Assembly (NCBI RefSeq): GCF_913055755.1 | Contig: NZ_CAJXKH010000005.1 | Coordinates: 1-64,000 of the forward strand | Length of the DNA: 64,000 nt | Reading direction: 5' to 3' | DNA from: an uncultured Microbulbifer sp. | GTDB taxonomy: Bacteria > Pseudomonadota > Gammaproteobacteria > Pseudomonadales > Cellvibrionaceae | Shown here: one piece after another, positions 15,226 through 24,086 of the stretch | Numbering within the stretch: the first letter of the stretch is position 1 | Layout of the letters: every line of letters starts with the position of its first letter | Notes under the pieces: generated by a model | What the model was told of the DNA's origin: nothing | Database searches by the model: none | The model's input: the letters and a program-made list of their open reading frames with translations, nothing else | Position numbers and translations under genes: made by a program

Positions 15226-15243
15226 TCCCTGCCCCACCGCCAT
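15226..15243 (+). repeat. Right attachment repeat (attR)
   Basis: TCCCTGCCCCACCGCCAT, identical to the tRNA-Ser 3' end at 7744-7761. The sequence upstream does not form a tRNA, so this is the recombination copy, not a second gene. Confidence 0.85.
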
Positions 15244-15250
15244 ATAAAAG

Positions 15251-15276
15251 AGCCCGGCTTTATGCCGGGCTTTTTT
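15251..15276 (+). terminator. tRNA-Ser terminator, copy 1
   Basis: AGCCCGGC-TTTAT-GCCGGGCT stem-loop followed by TTTTT. It is the original downstream terminator of the tRNA before island insertion, now separated from it by about 7.5 kb. Confidence 0.85.
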
Positions 15277-15389
15277 GTATGGCGCTGGGGTAGATTTGGA
15301 TGAGAACCCCGTTCGAGCCGGAGCTGGCAAAGCCGGCGGAGACCAGCGAGCGCAGCGAAGCTCATCCCTGCCCCACCGCCATACAAAAG

Positions 15390-15415
15390 AGCCCGGCTTT
15401 ATGCCGGGCTTTTTT
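15390..15415 (+). terminator. tRNA-Ser terminator, copy 2
   Basis: The same AGCCCGGC/GCCGGGCT hairpin with T-run. Here the flanks ATACAAAA and TTTTGTAT extend the inverted repeat. Confidence 0.8.
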
Positions 15416-15462
15416 GTATGGTGCTGGGGTAGTTTTGGATGAGAACCCCCGTTCGAGCCACA

Positions 15463-15777
15463 GCACTCACAGCCCGCGAAAACCATCTCAGCTACTTGGC
15501 ACGCTCAAGCTTGAAGTTCGAAAAAGCCTATCTAGACACCCGCACAAAATCTGCTATCCCTACAAATACTGTGACTATTAGCGGTTAATACTTCTGCGTC
15601 GAAATACCCAAGGGGAATGTCAACGTCGATAAATAAGTAGCCAGCCGTTTTCCACGGAACTGTATCCGCCGCGAACAAGCCCCCAGTTCACTTGAACTGC
15701 GGCGATCGCTAAATGACCTATGCAGGATTCCTCGTCCGCTGCAAAAGGAAATTTATTCAAACACAAGGAAAATCACC
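15463..15777. promoter_or_regulatory. Upstream region of the sulfatase gene
   Basis: No gene seen in these 315 bases. CAGTTCA-CT-TGAACTG (15684-15699) is a 7+7 palindrome about 80 bases before the sulfatase start and is a good candidate operator. A GGCGATCGCT octamer-containing site follows at about 15701-15710. Confidence 0.4.
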
Positions 15778-18144
15778 ATGAAGTCCGCAGCTCTCAAAAG
15801 CACTATCTTAGCGGTGCTTCTGGCTACAGGCCCCAGCCTGCATCTTTCTGCAGAGAGCCCCGATCAGAAGGTGGAAACGAAGACTGTAGAAGGCTTCAAA
15901 GGCGTAATCGCCAAGCGGTACCAGGATTCCACGCCGGCATGGCCGGAGGAAGAGCGCCCTCCCGCGAGCGCCCCCAACGTGCTTCTCATCCTGCTGGACG
16001 ATGCAGGTTACGGGCATCTCGGCAGCTATGGCGGACTGACCGAGACCCCAAATATTGATCGTCTCGCCGCCAATGGCCTGCGCTACAACAACTTTCATAC
16101 CACCGCACTGTGCTCATCTTCCCGCGCCTCTATTCTCACCGGGCGCAATCATCATTCCATCGGACTCGGATCCCATGCCCTCACCGCCATGCCATTCCCT
16201 GGATATGCGGGCCGTGTGCCGCTGTCGGCCCAGGAGGTAGCGCGTATTGCCCAGGAAGGTGGCTGGACGACTTATGCGCTCGGCAAGTGGGACCACACAC
16301 CAACATTTCAGGTACATCAGGTCGGGCCATTCGATTATTGGCCGACCAATGACGGTTTCGATCACACCTACACCTTCATGGCGGCCGATGCCAATAACTT
16401 CACCCCGGTCATGTTCTCGGGGCACACACCCGTAGAACCCGCGCGCGGTAACCCGGATTACCACCTGTCAACTGATATGGCAGACAAGGCCATTCACTAC
16501 ATCACCGGCCAGAAGTCTATTGATCCCGAGCGACCGTTTTTCATGTTCTGGGCGCCGGGCGCCGTACACGCTCCACACCACGCGCCTCAGGGGTTTCTCG
16601 ACAAGTACAAGGGCAAGTTCAATATGGGCTGGGACAAGGCCCGCGAGATGATTCACGCGCGGCAGCTGGAGATGGGCCTTATCCCACCCGGCACGAAACT
16701 GACAGAGCGACCCAAGGAGATCCCCGCCTGGAACAGTCTCAGCAACGACGAGAAAAAAGTGTACGCTCGGCAGATGGAGGCTTTCGCCGCACAGCTCGAT
16801 CATGTCGATATGGAAATCGGCCGGATGATTTCCACGCTAGAACGCGTCGGCGAACTGGATAACACCTTGATCATTGTAAGCTCGGACAACGGCTCCAGCG
16901 CAGAGGGCGGCCTGTCCGGTACGCACAACGAGATGCTGCTCACCAACAATTTGCAGACGAAGCTAGAAGAGAATCTCGAACGCTACGGTGAATGGGGCTC
17001 GGAATCCACCAACAATCATTTTCACGCCGGCTGGGCCATGGCAGGCAATACCCCGTTCAAATATTTCAAGCAGGTGGTTCACCGCGGCGGAGTACAGGAC
17101 CCACTCATCATTCACTGGCCAGCGGGGATCAAGGCAAAAGGTCAGATCCGCGACCAGTACCATCACATTATCGATATTGTTCCGACGATCATGGAGGTGC
17201 TGAGACTGGAACCACTCGAGGAAATCGACGGCATCAAGCAGATGCCCTTCGACGGAATCAGTATGGTCTATTCGTTCAACGATGCAGAAGCGCCAGACCG
17301 GCGCACCCGCCAGTACTATGAACTATTTGGCAATCGCGCCATATACCTGGATGGGTGGAAGGCAGTGACAATTCATGGCGGACGCATGCCTTGGATTATC
17401 GCAGGTACTTTTCCCTTCGAGGAGGATGTCTGGGAACTCTACCATGTGGCAGAGGACTTTTCGGAGTCCAATAACCTAGCCAAAGTACACCCGAAAAAAC
17501 TGGAAGAGCTCAAAGCGGCCTGGGAGGAAGAAGCCTGGAAATACAATGTTTTCCCGCTCTACGATGATATCGCCACAAGACTCTCCAACGTCGTCAAACA
17601 ATTCGCTCCGGTTCGCCCCGAGTACATCTACTATCCGCCGGGCGCGGTCCGGATCGCCGAGCCCTACTCGCCACCGATCAAGAACAGGAGCCATACAATA
17701 ACGGCCTACGCAAACATTCCCAAAGGGGGTGCCAACGGCGTGCTCGTGTGCTCTGGCGGCCTATATGGCGGTTACGCCTTTTATGTCAAAGATGATCGCC
17801 TCGCCTACGAGTACAATACCTTCAACGAGGATCGCTTCCAGGTAAAGTCAGACAAGACGTTACCTGCCGGAGACGTGGAACTGAGGGCAGACTACACAGC
17901 AACCAGCCCGACCACTGGAACCGTCACCCTGTACATCAATGGGGAAAAGGCCGGGGAAGGTAGTATCGACCGCACTATGCCGGTAACGTTTTCACTGTCA
18001 GAAACGTTCGACGTGGGTAGCGATACCGGTACCCCTGTGTCGAAGGACTACAACCGGGATGAGAGTACTTTCAGCGGGCTCCTGGATCGGGTAGTCATTT
18101 CACTGACGCCCACCGACAAAAAGCAGGTCGAGGCACACGAATAA
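15778..18144 (+). CDS. S1-family arylsulfatase, exported
   Basis: A 788-residue type I sulfatase with a signal peptide (cleavage near SLHLSA). Metal ligands lie in DDAGYGHLGSYGG from about residue 73. The active-site cysteine, converted to formylglycine, is Cys112 in LCSSSRASILTGRNHH, with Ser rather than the commoner Pro two residues on. ALGKWDHTPTF supplies the conserved Lys, and SSDNGSSAEGG the later metal ligands. The last 190 residues form a beta-rich, LamG-like domain. AAGGAAA precedes the ATG. It probably removes sulfate esters from marine polysaccharides or small aryl sulfates; the substrate class is not readable. A formylglycine-generating enzyme is not seen in the window. Confidence 0.9.
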   Translation: MKSAALKSTILAVLLATGPSLHLSAESPDQKVETKTVEGFKGVIAKRYQDSTPAWPEEERPPASAPNVLLILLDDAGYGHLGSYGGLTETPNIDRLAANGLRYNNFHTTALCSSSRASILTGRNHHSIGLGSHALTAMPFPGYAGRVPLSAQEVARIAQEGGWTTYALGKWDHTPTFQVHQVGPFDYWPTNDGFDHTYTFMAADANNFTPVMFSGHTPVEPARGNPDYHLSTDMADKAIHYITGQKSIDPERPFFMFWAPGAVHAPHHAPQGFLDKYKGKFNMGWDKAREMIHARQLEMGLIPPGTKLTERPKEIPAWNSLSNDEKKVYARQMEAFAAQLDHVDMEIGRMISTLERVGELDNTLIIVSSDNGSSAEGGLSGTHNEMLLTNNLQTKLEENLERYGEWGSESTNNHFHAGWAMAGNTPFKYFKQVVHRGGVQDPLIIHWPAGIKAKGQIRDQYHHIIDIVPTIMEVLRLEPLEEIDGIKQMPFDGISMVYSFNDAEAPDRRTRQYYELFGNRAIYLDGWKAVTIHGGRMPWIIAGTFPFEEDVWELYHVAEDFSESNNLAKVHPKKLEELKAAWEEEAWKYNVFPLYDDIATRLSNVVKQFAPVRPEYIYYPPGAVRIAEPYSPPIKNRSHTITAYANIPKGGANGVLVCSGGLYGGYAFYVKDDRLAYEYNTFNEDRFQVKSDKTLPAGDVELRADYTATSPTTGTVTLYINGEKAGEGSIDRTMPVTFSLSETFDVGSDTGTPVSKDYNRDESTFSGLLDRVVISLTPTDKKQVEAHE

Positions 18145-18338
18145 TTGGCACACCGAAATTTCAAAGGGGGAAATGGTCTGCCAACCGGCAACGCCGGAAA
18201 AGTCTGACAATTCAACGGTACCTGCCTCGCTTCCCCGTCTCTACAACCAAACAGCAGTCGAGTTACAGTCCACTACAATTAAACTATTCCAATAAACAAC
18301 AGACAGGTATACCACCCCGTCACATTTTTGCCCCGTAC

Positions 18339-19634
18339 ATGGAAGCACCCTCGTCAGCCAATGCCAGTCCGGACGCCCTGACCTCTGCGTTCGTAGATGC
18401 CGAAAGTATCCTGTCTTTCGCGATCGCGCTCGGCCTCGGACTGCTGATCGGATTGCAAAGAGAAAGAACCACCGACCGGATTGGCGGGATCCGCACCTTT
18501 CCGCTGATCGCACTTCTGGGCGCGCTCACCGCGAAGCTGAGCCAGAACCCGAATATGGGGTGGCTACTACTGGTGGGACTGCTGGCGGTAATCGCGCTGA
18601 TATTGCTCGGCAACCTGGAACGCCTGCGGGGAGAGAGTGATCAGCGAGGTATCACGACAGAAGTCAGCGCCTTACTGGTTTTTCTGCTCGGCGCATTTCT
18701 GGTATTGGGCGACAAGACGATCGCTGTCATGGTGGGCGGCACCATTGCAGTACTGCTGCAATTCAAGCCGGGCATGCACAAGTTCGCGAAAAAGCTGTCG
18801 GAACGGGATTTGCGCTCGGTCATGCAGTTTGCGGTTTTGTCGCTGATCATTCTGCCAATCCTTCCCAACCGCACCTTCGGCCCCTACGATGTACTGAATC
18901 CCTTTGCCATCTGGCTCCTCGTCGTACTGATCGTCGGCATCGGCCTTGGCGGCTATGCCGCCTACAAACTGGTTGGTGGCCGCGCCGGCATTTTGTTGAG
19001 CGGCCTTATCGGCGGGCTGATCTCGTCTACCGCTACCACTGTGACCTATGCGCGCCAGGCCCACGACCAACAGAAAGGCCTCAGGCCCGCGGCACTGGTA
19101 ATACTGATCGCATCCACCAGCATGTTTATCCGCATGTTTGTGGAAATTGGCGTAGTGGCACCGCGCAAGCTCCCGGATTTCCTGCCGCCGCTGCTGCTGC
19201 TGTTTGGTGTCAGCCTGATAATCTGCGCCCTCACCTACTTTCGGATCCCGCAGCGCACAGACTCGATGCCGGAACCGGGCAACCCTGCGGAACTCAAACC
19301 CGCGCTTATATTTGGCGCGCTCTACGCGGTCGTGTTAGTGGCGATCGCCGCAGCCAAAGAGTACTTCGGCAACCGGGGCATTTACGTTGTGGCATTGATT
19401 TCCGGGTTTACCGACGTGGACGCAATTACGCTTTCTTCCGCAAACCTTGCCGCCCAGGGAGCCATGGAGGTCAACGCCGCGTGGCGCGCGATGGTGATTG
19501 CGAGCCTGGCCAACCTCACTTTCAAGGCGGGTATTGCCGGCGCCCTGGGCGGCCCGGCACTGCTTCGCAGTGTGCTGAAGTTGTTCGCCGTTCCTTTTGC
19601 GGCCGGGATTGCGGTGCTCTGGCTGTGGCCTTAA
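18339..19634 (+). CDS. MgtC/SapB and DUF4010 membrane protein
   Basis: A 431-residue polytopic inner-membrane protein. The N-terminal domain (about 20-150) is MgtC/SapB-like with FAIALGLGLLIGLQRERT and IGGIRTFPLIALLGAL, the family signature. The C-terminal part (about 175-430) is DUF4010 with some seven more hydrophobic segments. Such proteins are annotated as MgtC/DUF4010 transporters or stress proteins of unknown substrate. The ATG at 18339 has no strong Shine-Dalgarno sequence, so a nearby alternative is possible. The gap to its neighbours suggests its own promoter. Confidence 0.88.
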   Translation: MEAPSSANASPDALTSAFVDAESILSFAIALGLGLLIGLQRERTTDRIGGIRTFPLIALLGALTAKLSQNPNMGWLLLVGLLAVIALILLGNLERLRGESDQRGITTEVSALLVFLLGAFLVLGDKTIAVMVGGTIAVLLQFKPGMHKFAKKLSERDLRSVMQFAVLSLIILPILPNRTFGPYDVLNPFAIWLLVVLIVGIGLGGYAAYKLVGGRAGILLSGLIGGLISSTATTVTYARQAHDQQKGLRPAALVILIASTSMFIRMFVEIGVVAPRKLPDFLPPLLLLFGVSLIICALTYFRIPQRTDSMPEPGNPAELKPALIFGALYAVVLVAIAAAKEYFGNRGIYVVALISGFTDVDAITLSSANLAAQGAMEVNAAWRAMVIASLANLTFKAGIAGALGGPALLRSVLKLFAVPFAAGIAVLWLWP

Positions 19635-19805
19635 TAAAAAACTGAATAATCTACCGATACGAAACTTCCATGCGCTATATGCACTGTTTATACGTGACAC
19701 GGCGCCCATCCCTTTGGCTAGTCTTATTAGGTGCTTCGTAGACTCAACAACTCGAATTTCAGGTATCCCGCCATTACGGGACCGAGCCCAGCGGAAATAT
19801 ATGGC

Positions 19806-20510
19806 GTGAAATTTTCCCCACTCTGGCTGATCGTCATCAGTACCACCACCGTAGCCATAGTGCTTGCGGTCCTGCATCACTTCAATCTGGACGACGAGAT
19901 CCTCAACCTGCTGCACTGGCTCGACACCCTGGGCTGGCAAGCCGGACTCTGGTTTATCCTGATCATCGCCGCGGCGATCATTTTTCTGGTCCCGGGGGTG
20001 ATCTTTACCATGGGCGCGGGCTTTGTATTCGGTGTATTGAAAGGTACGCTCTATGTGGTAGCCGGCACCGTGCTCGGGGCCACCCTGGCCTTCCTGATTT
20101 CCCGCTACCTGTTCAGCAAGCGCGCGTCTGCCTGGGTGATGTCCAAGATCAAACCGGCAAACCTGGGCGAGATAGTGCGCGATGAAGGCTGGCGCATGAT
20201 CATGCTGACGCGGCTGGTGCCGCTGTTTCCGTTCAAGTTGTCCAATTACTTTTTCGGGCTCACCCCGCTGCGCCTGCGGGACTTCGTTCTCGGCAACCTG
20301 CTGGGGATCATTCCGATTACGGTGCACAACGTCTACGTGGGCTCTATTGCGGCGGATATCGCCAGTATCGGCAGCGATAGAGATACCCGCACCCCGATAG
20401 AGTGGGCCCTGTACGGGCTGGGATTCCTGCTGGCAATTTTTGCCATCATCGGCCTTACCCGGATGGCCCGCCGGGCACTCAACCAGAAAATCGACGAAGG
20501 AGAACTCTGA
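19806..20510 (+). CDS. TVP38/TMEM64 (VTT domain) membrane protein
   Basis: A polytopic membrane protein of the DedA-like VTT superfamily. Visible are a first span (LWLIVISTTTVAIVLAVL), the VTT core VPGVIFTMGAGFVFGVLKGTLYVVAGTVLGATLAFLISRYL, and the conserved LTRLVPLFPFKLSNYFFGLTPL stretch. Related proteins act as lipid or polyprenyl-phosphate scramblases or flippases. The start is taken as GTG at 19806 because GCGGAAA precedes it; GTG at 19731 would add 25 non-hydrophobic residues. Its TGA overlaps the ATG of the next gene (TGATG), so it is cotranscribed with the glycosidase, glycosyltransferase and phosphodiesterase that follow. Confidence 0.87.
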   Translation: MKFSPLWLIVISTTTVAIVLAVLHHFNLDDEILNLLHWLDTLGWQAGLWFILIIAAAIIFLVPGVIFTMGAGFVFGVLKGTLYVVAGTVLGATLAFLISRYLFSKRASAWVMSKIKPANLGEIVRDEGWRMIMLTRLVPLFPFKLSNYFFGLTPLRLRDFVLGNLLGIIPITVHNVYVGSIAADIASIGSDRDTRTPIEWALYGLGFLLAIFAIIGLTRMARRALNQKIDEGEL

Positions 20511-22759
20511 TGCCCTGGATGAAATGGCTTCCGTGGCGGTTCTTCGTACGCAAATTCGCCACATCACACGGTTTTCTCGATCCCCTCACCCTGATGGCAC
20601 GGCTGCAGCGCTTTGCCGAGCCATCCGAGGTCAGTGAACCCATTGAGTTATTGCGCGCGGGCGCAATTTTTCACGCGCGGGCACTGATCAACAGCAAGGT
20701 GATCCAGCACAACCTGGATTGGGTCTGGCCCTACTGGATCGAACGCCAGTTTGATCCCGCCGACGTCTCGTTTATCCCGCGGGCGTTTTCCATTACCCAC
20801 TGCAACCTCAGCCATCGCAACTGGACCGCTGTCGGCGTCCCCGACAGCGAAGAAATGCCCATTGTCGATCCCCGCGGTTTGTTGATTCCACACTACGACG
20901 GATGGTCCATCGACAGCTGGATCATCGGCGACGACGGCAGCGCCCTCTATCCCTCGAAACGGGATGATGTCGACCAACAGCTGGCACTCGACGACAGCAC
21001 GGGTGTGGCAATTGTCACCACATCCTCCACGGAATCTGCGCAACTGGACAGCCGGGTATGGGCCGAATTGAGTGAACGCAGCAACAACTGCCATATGCGC
21101 CTGCGCGCCCAGCACCATAGCGGTGGCTGGCTGGTGGTCTCCCTGCGCCCCTGCAACCCGGAAGGGGTCGCCTTTGTGAACAAAGTTACCCTCGGCGACA
21201 ATCGCGACCAGTGGCTGGTGGACGGCACGGACAACGTATTTTTTGACCGCCCGGTAGACCGGCACCACGCGTCCGATTACCGCCGCGGGGATATTTCCCT
21301 GTACCTGCGTGACGACAGCAACGAGACCCATGCGGAGTGCGAGGTGGGAATGGCCACTGCCGCGGCGCTGTTTCGCATTGAGCCCGGTGAGAGCGTCGAC
21401 ACCCTGATCACCATTCCACAACACTGCAAGCTCACCAGCCGCAACGCGCGCACCAGCTGGAAAGAAAACCTGCAACAGCACTGCGCCATGAGCGTACCCG
21501 ACCGGCAGATGCAGTTCCTGTACGACGCTGCGGTGCGCTCGCTGATCCTGCATTCGCCCCACGACGTGTACCCGGGCCCCTATACCTACAAGCGCTTCTG
21601 GTTTCGCGATGCCGCCTTCATGATCCAGTCGCTGCTGCACGCGGGACTGCTGGACCGCGCGGAACGCGCACTGGAGCGCTTTCCATCGCGCCAGAAGCGC
21701 AATGGCTACTTCCACTCCCAGGACGGCGAGTGGGACTCCAATGGCGAGGCGCTTTGGATCATCGACCAGTACTGCCGCATAACCAACAGCAAACTGAAGC
21801 CGGAGTGGCTGGACCCGGTACTCCGGGGCGCACAGTGGGTGGACGACAAGCGCCTGCCGAAAGACGGCAGCCTGACCGGCGGCCTGCTGCCCGCGGGGTT
21901 CAGCGCGGAACACCTGGGGCCCAATGACTGCTATTTCTGGGACGATTTCTGGGGCATCGCCGGTCAGCTGGCCTCCGTAGCCATTTGTCGTCGCGAAGGT
22001 CACCACGGCGACGCCGACAGGTTCCAGACCCATGCCGACGACTTCATGCTCACGGTCGACGAAGCACTGAAAAAAACCGAACAGCGCCTGGGGCGCCCCG
22101 CAATGCCCGCTTCGCCCAAGCGGCGGCTGGACGCCGGTGCCATCGGCTCTATCGCCGCGGGCTATCCACTGCGGCTGTACGCGGAAGACGATCCCCGGCT
22201 GCTCGACCTGGTGGAATTCCTGCTGGAAAACTGTTTCGTTTCCGGAGGATTTTTCCAGGACATGATTCACTCGGGAATCAACGCCTACCTCACCATCCAT
22301 GTAGCCCAGGTACTGCTGCGGGCCGGCGATCCGCGCTGCATCGAGCTGATGCGCAATGTGGCGAAACTGGCATCACCCACCGGACAGTGGCCGGAGGCGA
22401 TTCACCCGCATTCCTTTGGTGGTTGTATGGGTGACGGCCAGCACGCGTGGGCTGCGGCCGAATGGGTAACGATGCAGCGCAATTGTTTCGTGCGCGAGGA
22501 AGGTGAGCGGTTGATTCTGGCTTCAGGATTGCCCCCGGAGTGGCTCGCGGATGCGAACGCAAACAAGCCCATCCGCTTCGGCCCCGCACCCACCTATTTC
22601 GGCAAGATTTCCCTGGAAATCACCCCGGGAGAGCGCCCGCGTGTTTCTTTCTCGGGCAAATGGCACCACAAGGCACCCACCATTGAAATTCGCGCATTCG
22701 GCTTCAAGTCAGTTACAGTGCCAGAAGGCGTGGAAATGATGGAGTTGTCCCCTCTGTGA
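20510..22759 (+). CDS. Six-hairpin glycosidase (amylo-alpha-1,6-glucosidase-like)
   Basis: A 749-residue protein without signal peptide. The first about 330 residues form a beta-rich domain; from about residue 343 an (alpha/alpha)6 barrel begins, with YKRFWFRDAAFMIQSLLHAG, NGYFHSQDGEWDSNGEALW and a later CYFWDDFWGIAG carrying candidate acidic catalytic residues. The fold resembles glycogen-debranching and GH15/GH63-type enzymes, but the exact GH family is not assignable by eye. It overlaps the VTT gene before it (TGATG) and the glycosyltransferase after it (GTGA). A cytoplasmic glucan- or glycolipid-trimming role is inferred from that context. Confidence 0.82.
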   Translation: MPWMKWLPWRFFVRKFATSHGFLDPLTLMARLQRFAEPSEVSEPIELLRAGAIFHARALINSKVIQHNLDWVWPYWIERQFDPADVSFIPRAFSITHCNLSHRNWTAVGVPDSEEMPIVDPRGLLIPHYDGWSIDSWIIGDDGSALYPSKRDDVDQQLALDDSTGVAIVTTSSTESAQLDSRVWAELSERSNNCHMRLRAQHHSGGWLVVSLRPCNPEGVAFVNKVTLGDNRDQWLVDGTDNVFFDRPVDRHHASDYRRGDISLYLRDDSNETHAECEVGMATAAALFRIEPGESVDTLITIPQHCKLTSRNARTSWKENLQQHCAMSVPDRQMQFLYDAAVRSLILHSPHDVYPGPYTYKRFWFRDAAFMIQSLLHAGLLDRAERALERFPSRQKRNGYFHSQDGEWDSNGEALWIIDQYCRITNSKLKPEWLDPVLRGAQWVDDKRLPKDGSLTGGLLPAGFSAEHLGPNDCYFWDDFWGIAGQLASVAICRREGHHGDADRFQTHADDFMLTVDEALKKTEQRLGRPAMPASPKRRLDAGAIGSIAAGYPLRLYAEDDPRLLDLVEFLLENCFVSGGFFQDMIHSGINAYLTIHVAQVLLRAGDPRCIELMRNVAKLASPTGQWPEAIHPHSFGGCMGDGQHAWAAAEWVTMQRNCFVREEGERLILASGLPPEWLADANANKPIRFGPAPTYFGKISLEITPGERPRVSFSGKWHHKAPTIEIRAFGFKSVTVPEGVEMMELSPL

Positions 22760-24048
22760 ATATTGTGATGCTGAGCAACACCTACCTGCCTCACGTGGGC
22801 GGTGTTGCGCGCTCGGTGGATGCCTTCACCCGGGAATACCGGCGCCGGGGACACCAGGTGTTGGTTGTGGCACCGGAATTTTCCGAGAAGATTCCCTCTG
22901 AAGAGGGGGTGGTACGAATCCCCGCCATTCAGAACTTCAACGGCAGCGACTTTTCCGTAGCCCTGCCACTATCCGGTGAACTGAGTGAACGGCTGGACGA
23001 TTTCGAGCCGGATATAGTGCACTCCCATCATCCGTTCCTGCTTGGCATGACCGCACTGCGGGTGGCGCGCAGCCGCGAGCTGCCCCTGATATTTACCCAT
23101 CACACCCTCTACGAACGCTACACCCACTATGTCCCCGCAGATTCAGAAGCGCTGAAGCGCTTTGTGATCGAGTTGGCCACGCGCTATGCAAATCTCGCCA
23201 GCCTGGTATTCGCCCCCAGCGAAAGCATCGCCAGCCTGTTGCGCCAGCGCGGCGTCAAAACACCGGTTGCCGTCGTGCCCACCGGCGTGCAGCTGGAAAA
23301 CTACCGCAATGGCAACGGCGCCGCGACCCGAAGCCGGTACGGCATTCCTGCGTCCGCCTATGTGATCGGACACCTCGGTCGCCTGGCGGCAGAAAAGAAC
23401 CTCGAATTCCTTTCCGCCGTGGTGCTGGAATTTATCCAGCGCAATGAGCACACCCATTTCCTGGTGGTGGGCACCGGGCCGATGCAGTCGAAAATCCGGA
23501 ATCTGTTCGATGCGCACGGCCTGGGGGACCGCCTGCATATGACCGGAACCTTGCAGGGGGAAGCACAACGGGATGCCTACAGCGCCATGAATGTATTCGC
23601 CTTCGCTTCCACCAGTGAGACTCAGGGCATGGTATTGACCGAGGCCATGGCCGCCGGTGTGCCGGTGGTCGCACTGGATGCTACCGGCAGTCGCGAAGTG
23701 GTTGAGGATCGCATCAACGGCCGCCTGGTGCTCAAACATTCCGAGCGGGAAATGATCAGCGCCTTACAGTGGATGCTCGAGCAGCCACCGGAAACACAGG
23801 CCAGCCTGCAGCGGGAAGCCCTGCAGACCGCAGACAACTATTCCATGGAGAACTGTGCGGAATCGGCCCTGACCCACTACCAGTCTCTGGTGCACCAGCA
23901 CTGGCCGCTGGACGACTCCCTCTATGCTCAGTGGCTGCGCCTGCGCAACATGATCGGCGCGCAGTGGGAAATCATCGAGGGGGTCACCGGTGCCGCCAGC
24001 GCCGCCCTGGATCAGTCCCACCCACCCCAGGACAACAGCCACTATTGA
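22756..24048 (+). CDS. Glycosyltransferase family 4
   Basis: A GT-B fold transferase of 430 residues. The N-terminal MLSNTYLPHVGGVARSVDAF has the glycine-rich acceptor-site motif seen in GT4 glucosyl- and mannosyl-diacylglycerol synthases, HSHHPFLLGMTAL and THHTLYERYTHYVP follow, and the C-terminal nucleotide-sugar site shows LGRLAAEKNLEFL and SETQGMVLTEAMAAGVPVV. The close match to the TYLPHVGGVARSV and HxPF patterns of lipid glucosyltransferases favours a lipid acceptor, though this is inference. It starts with GTG at 22756, overlapping the glycosidase stop. Confidence 0.92.
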   Translation: MNIVMLSNTYLPHVGGVARSVDAFTREYRRRGHQVLVVAPEFSEKIPSEEGVVRIPAIQNFNGSDFSVALPLSGELSERLDDFEPDIVHSHHPFLLGMTALRVARSRELPLIFTHHTLYERYTHYVPADSEALKRFVIELATRYANLASLVFAPSESIASLLRQRGVKTPVAVVPTGVQLENYRNGNGAATRSRYGIPASAYVIGHLGRLAAEKNLEFLSAVVLEFIQRNEHTHFLVVGTGPMQSKIRNLFDAHGLGDRLHMTGTLQGEAQRDAYSAMNVFAFASTSETQGMVLTEAMAAGVPVVALDATGSREVVEDRINGRLVLKHSEREMISALQWMLEQPPETQASLQREALQTADNYSMENCAESALTHYQSLVHQHWPLDDSLYAQWLRLRNMIGAQWEIIEGVTGAASAALDQSHPPQDNSHY

Positions 24049-24086
24049 CCACCAGGCATAAGCATCAGAAACGGAACTAGCAGCCC

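Larger units (their letters stand above)
7744..15243. mobile_element. Integrated genomic island in tRNA-Ser(UGA), about 7.5 kb
   Basis: The element is bounded by 18-base direct repeats of the tRNA-Ser 3' end (7744-7761 and 15226-15243), with a tyrosine recombinase gene adjacent to the right repeat. Inside are a serine resolvase, a GIY-YIG nuclease, a ParB-like protein, one HTH and two ribbon-helix-helix-like proteins, unknown proteins, and one exported cargo protein. Most genes are on the minus strand. No capsid, tail, terminase, relaxase, conjugation or recognisable replication-initiator gene is visible, so it is either a satellite-like or plasmid-derived integrative element, or one whose proteins are too divergent to recognise. 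Confidence 0.88.
15226..15462 (+). repeat. Tandem 139-bp repeat of tRNA tail plus terminator
   Basis: A unit made of the tRNA-Ser 3' end, a hairpin terminator and the segment GCTGGGGTAG...TTTGGATGAGAACCC occurs twice, starting at 15226 and 15365 (period 139). The two copies are close to identical for about 95 bases. The second tRNA-tail copy matches the real tRNA over one more base than the first. Confidence 0.8.

Noticed and set aside
15226-15243. Possible second tRNA-Ser gene
   Set aside because: Only the 3' end is present; upstream sequence cannot form the anticodon or D arms.
15150-15486. Minus-strand frames with repeated KKPGIKPGS-like segments near attR
   Set aside because: They are translations of the tandem tRNA-tail/terminator repeats; the recurring peptide is a repeat artefact.
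20648-22300. 550-codon antisense frame opposite the glycosidase
   Set aside because: Overlaps a well-supported gene fully and has no recognisable domain or ribosome-binding site.
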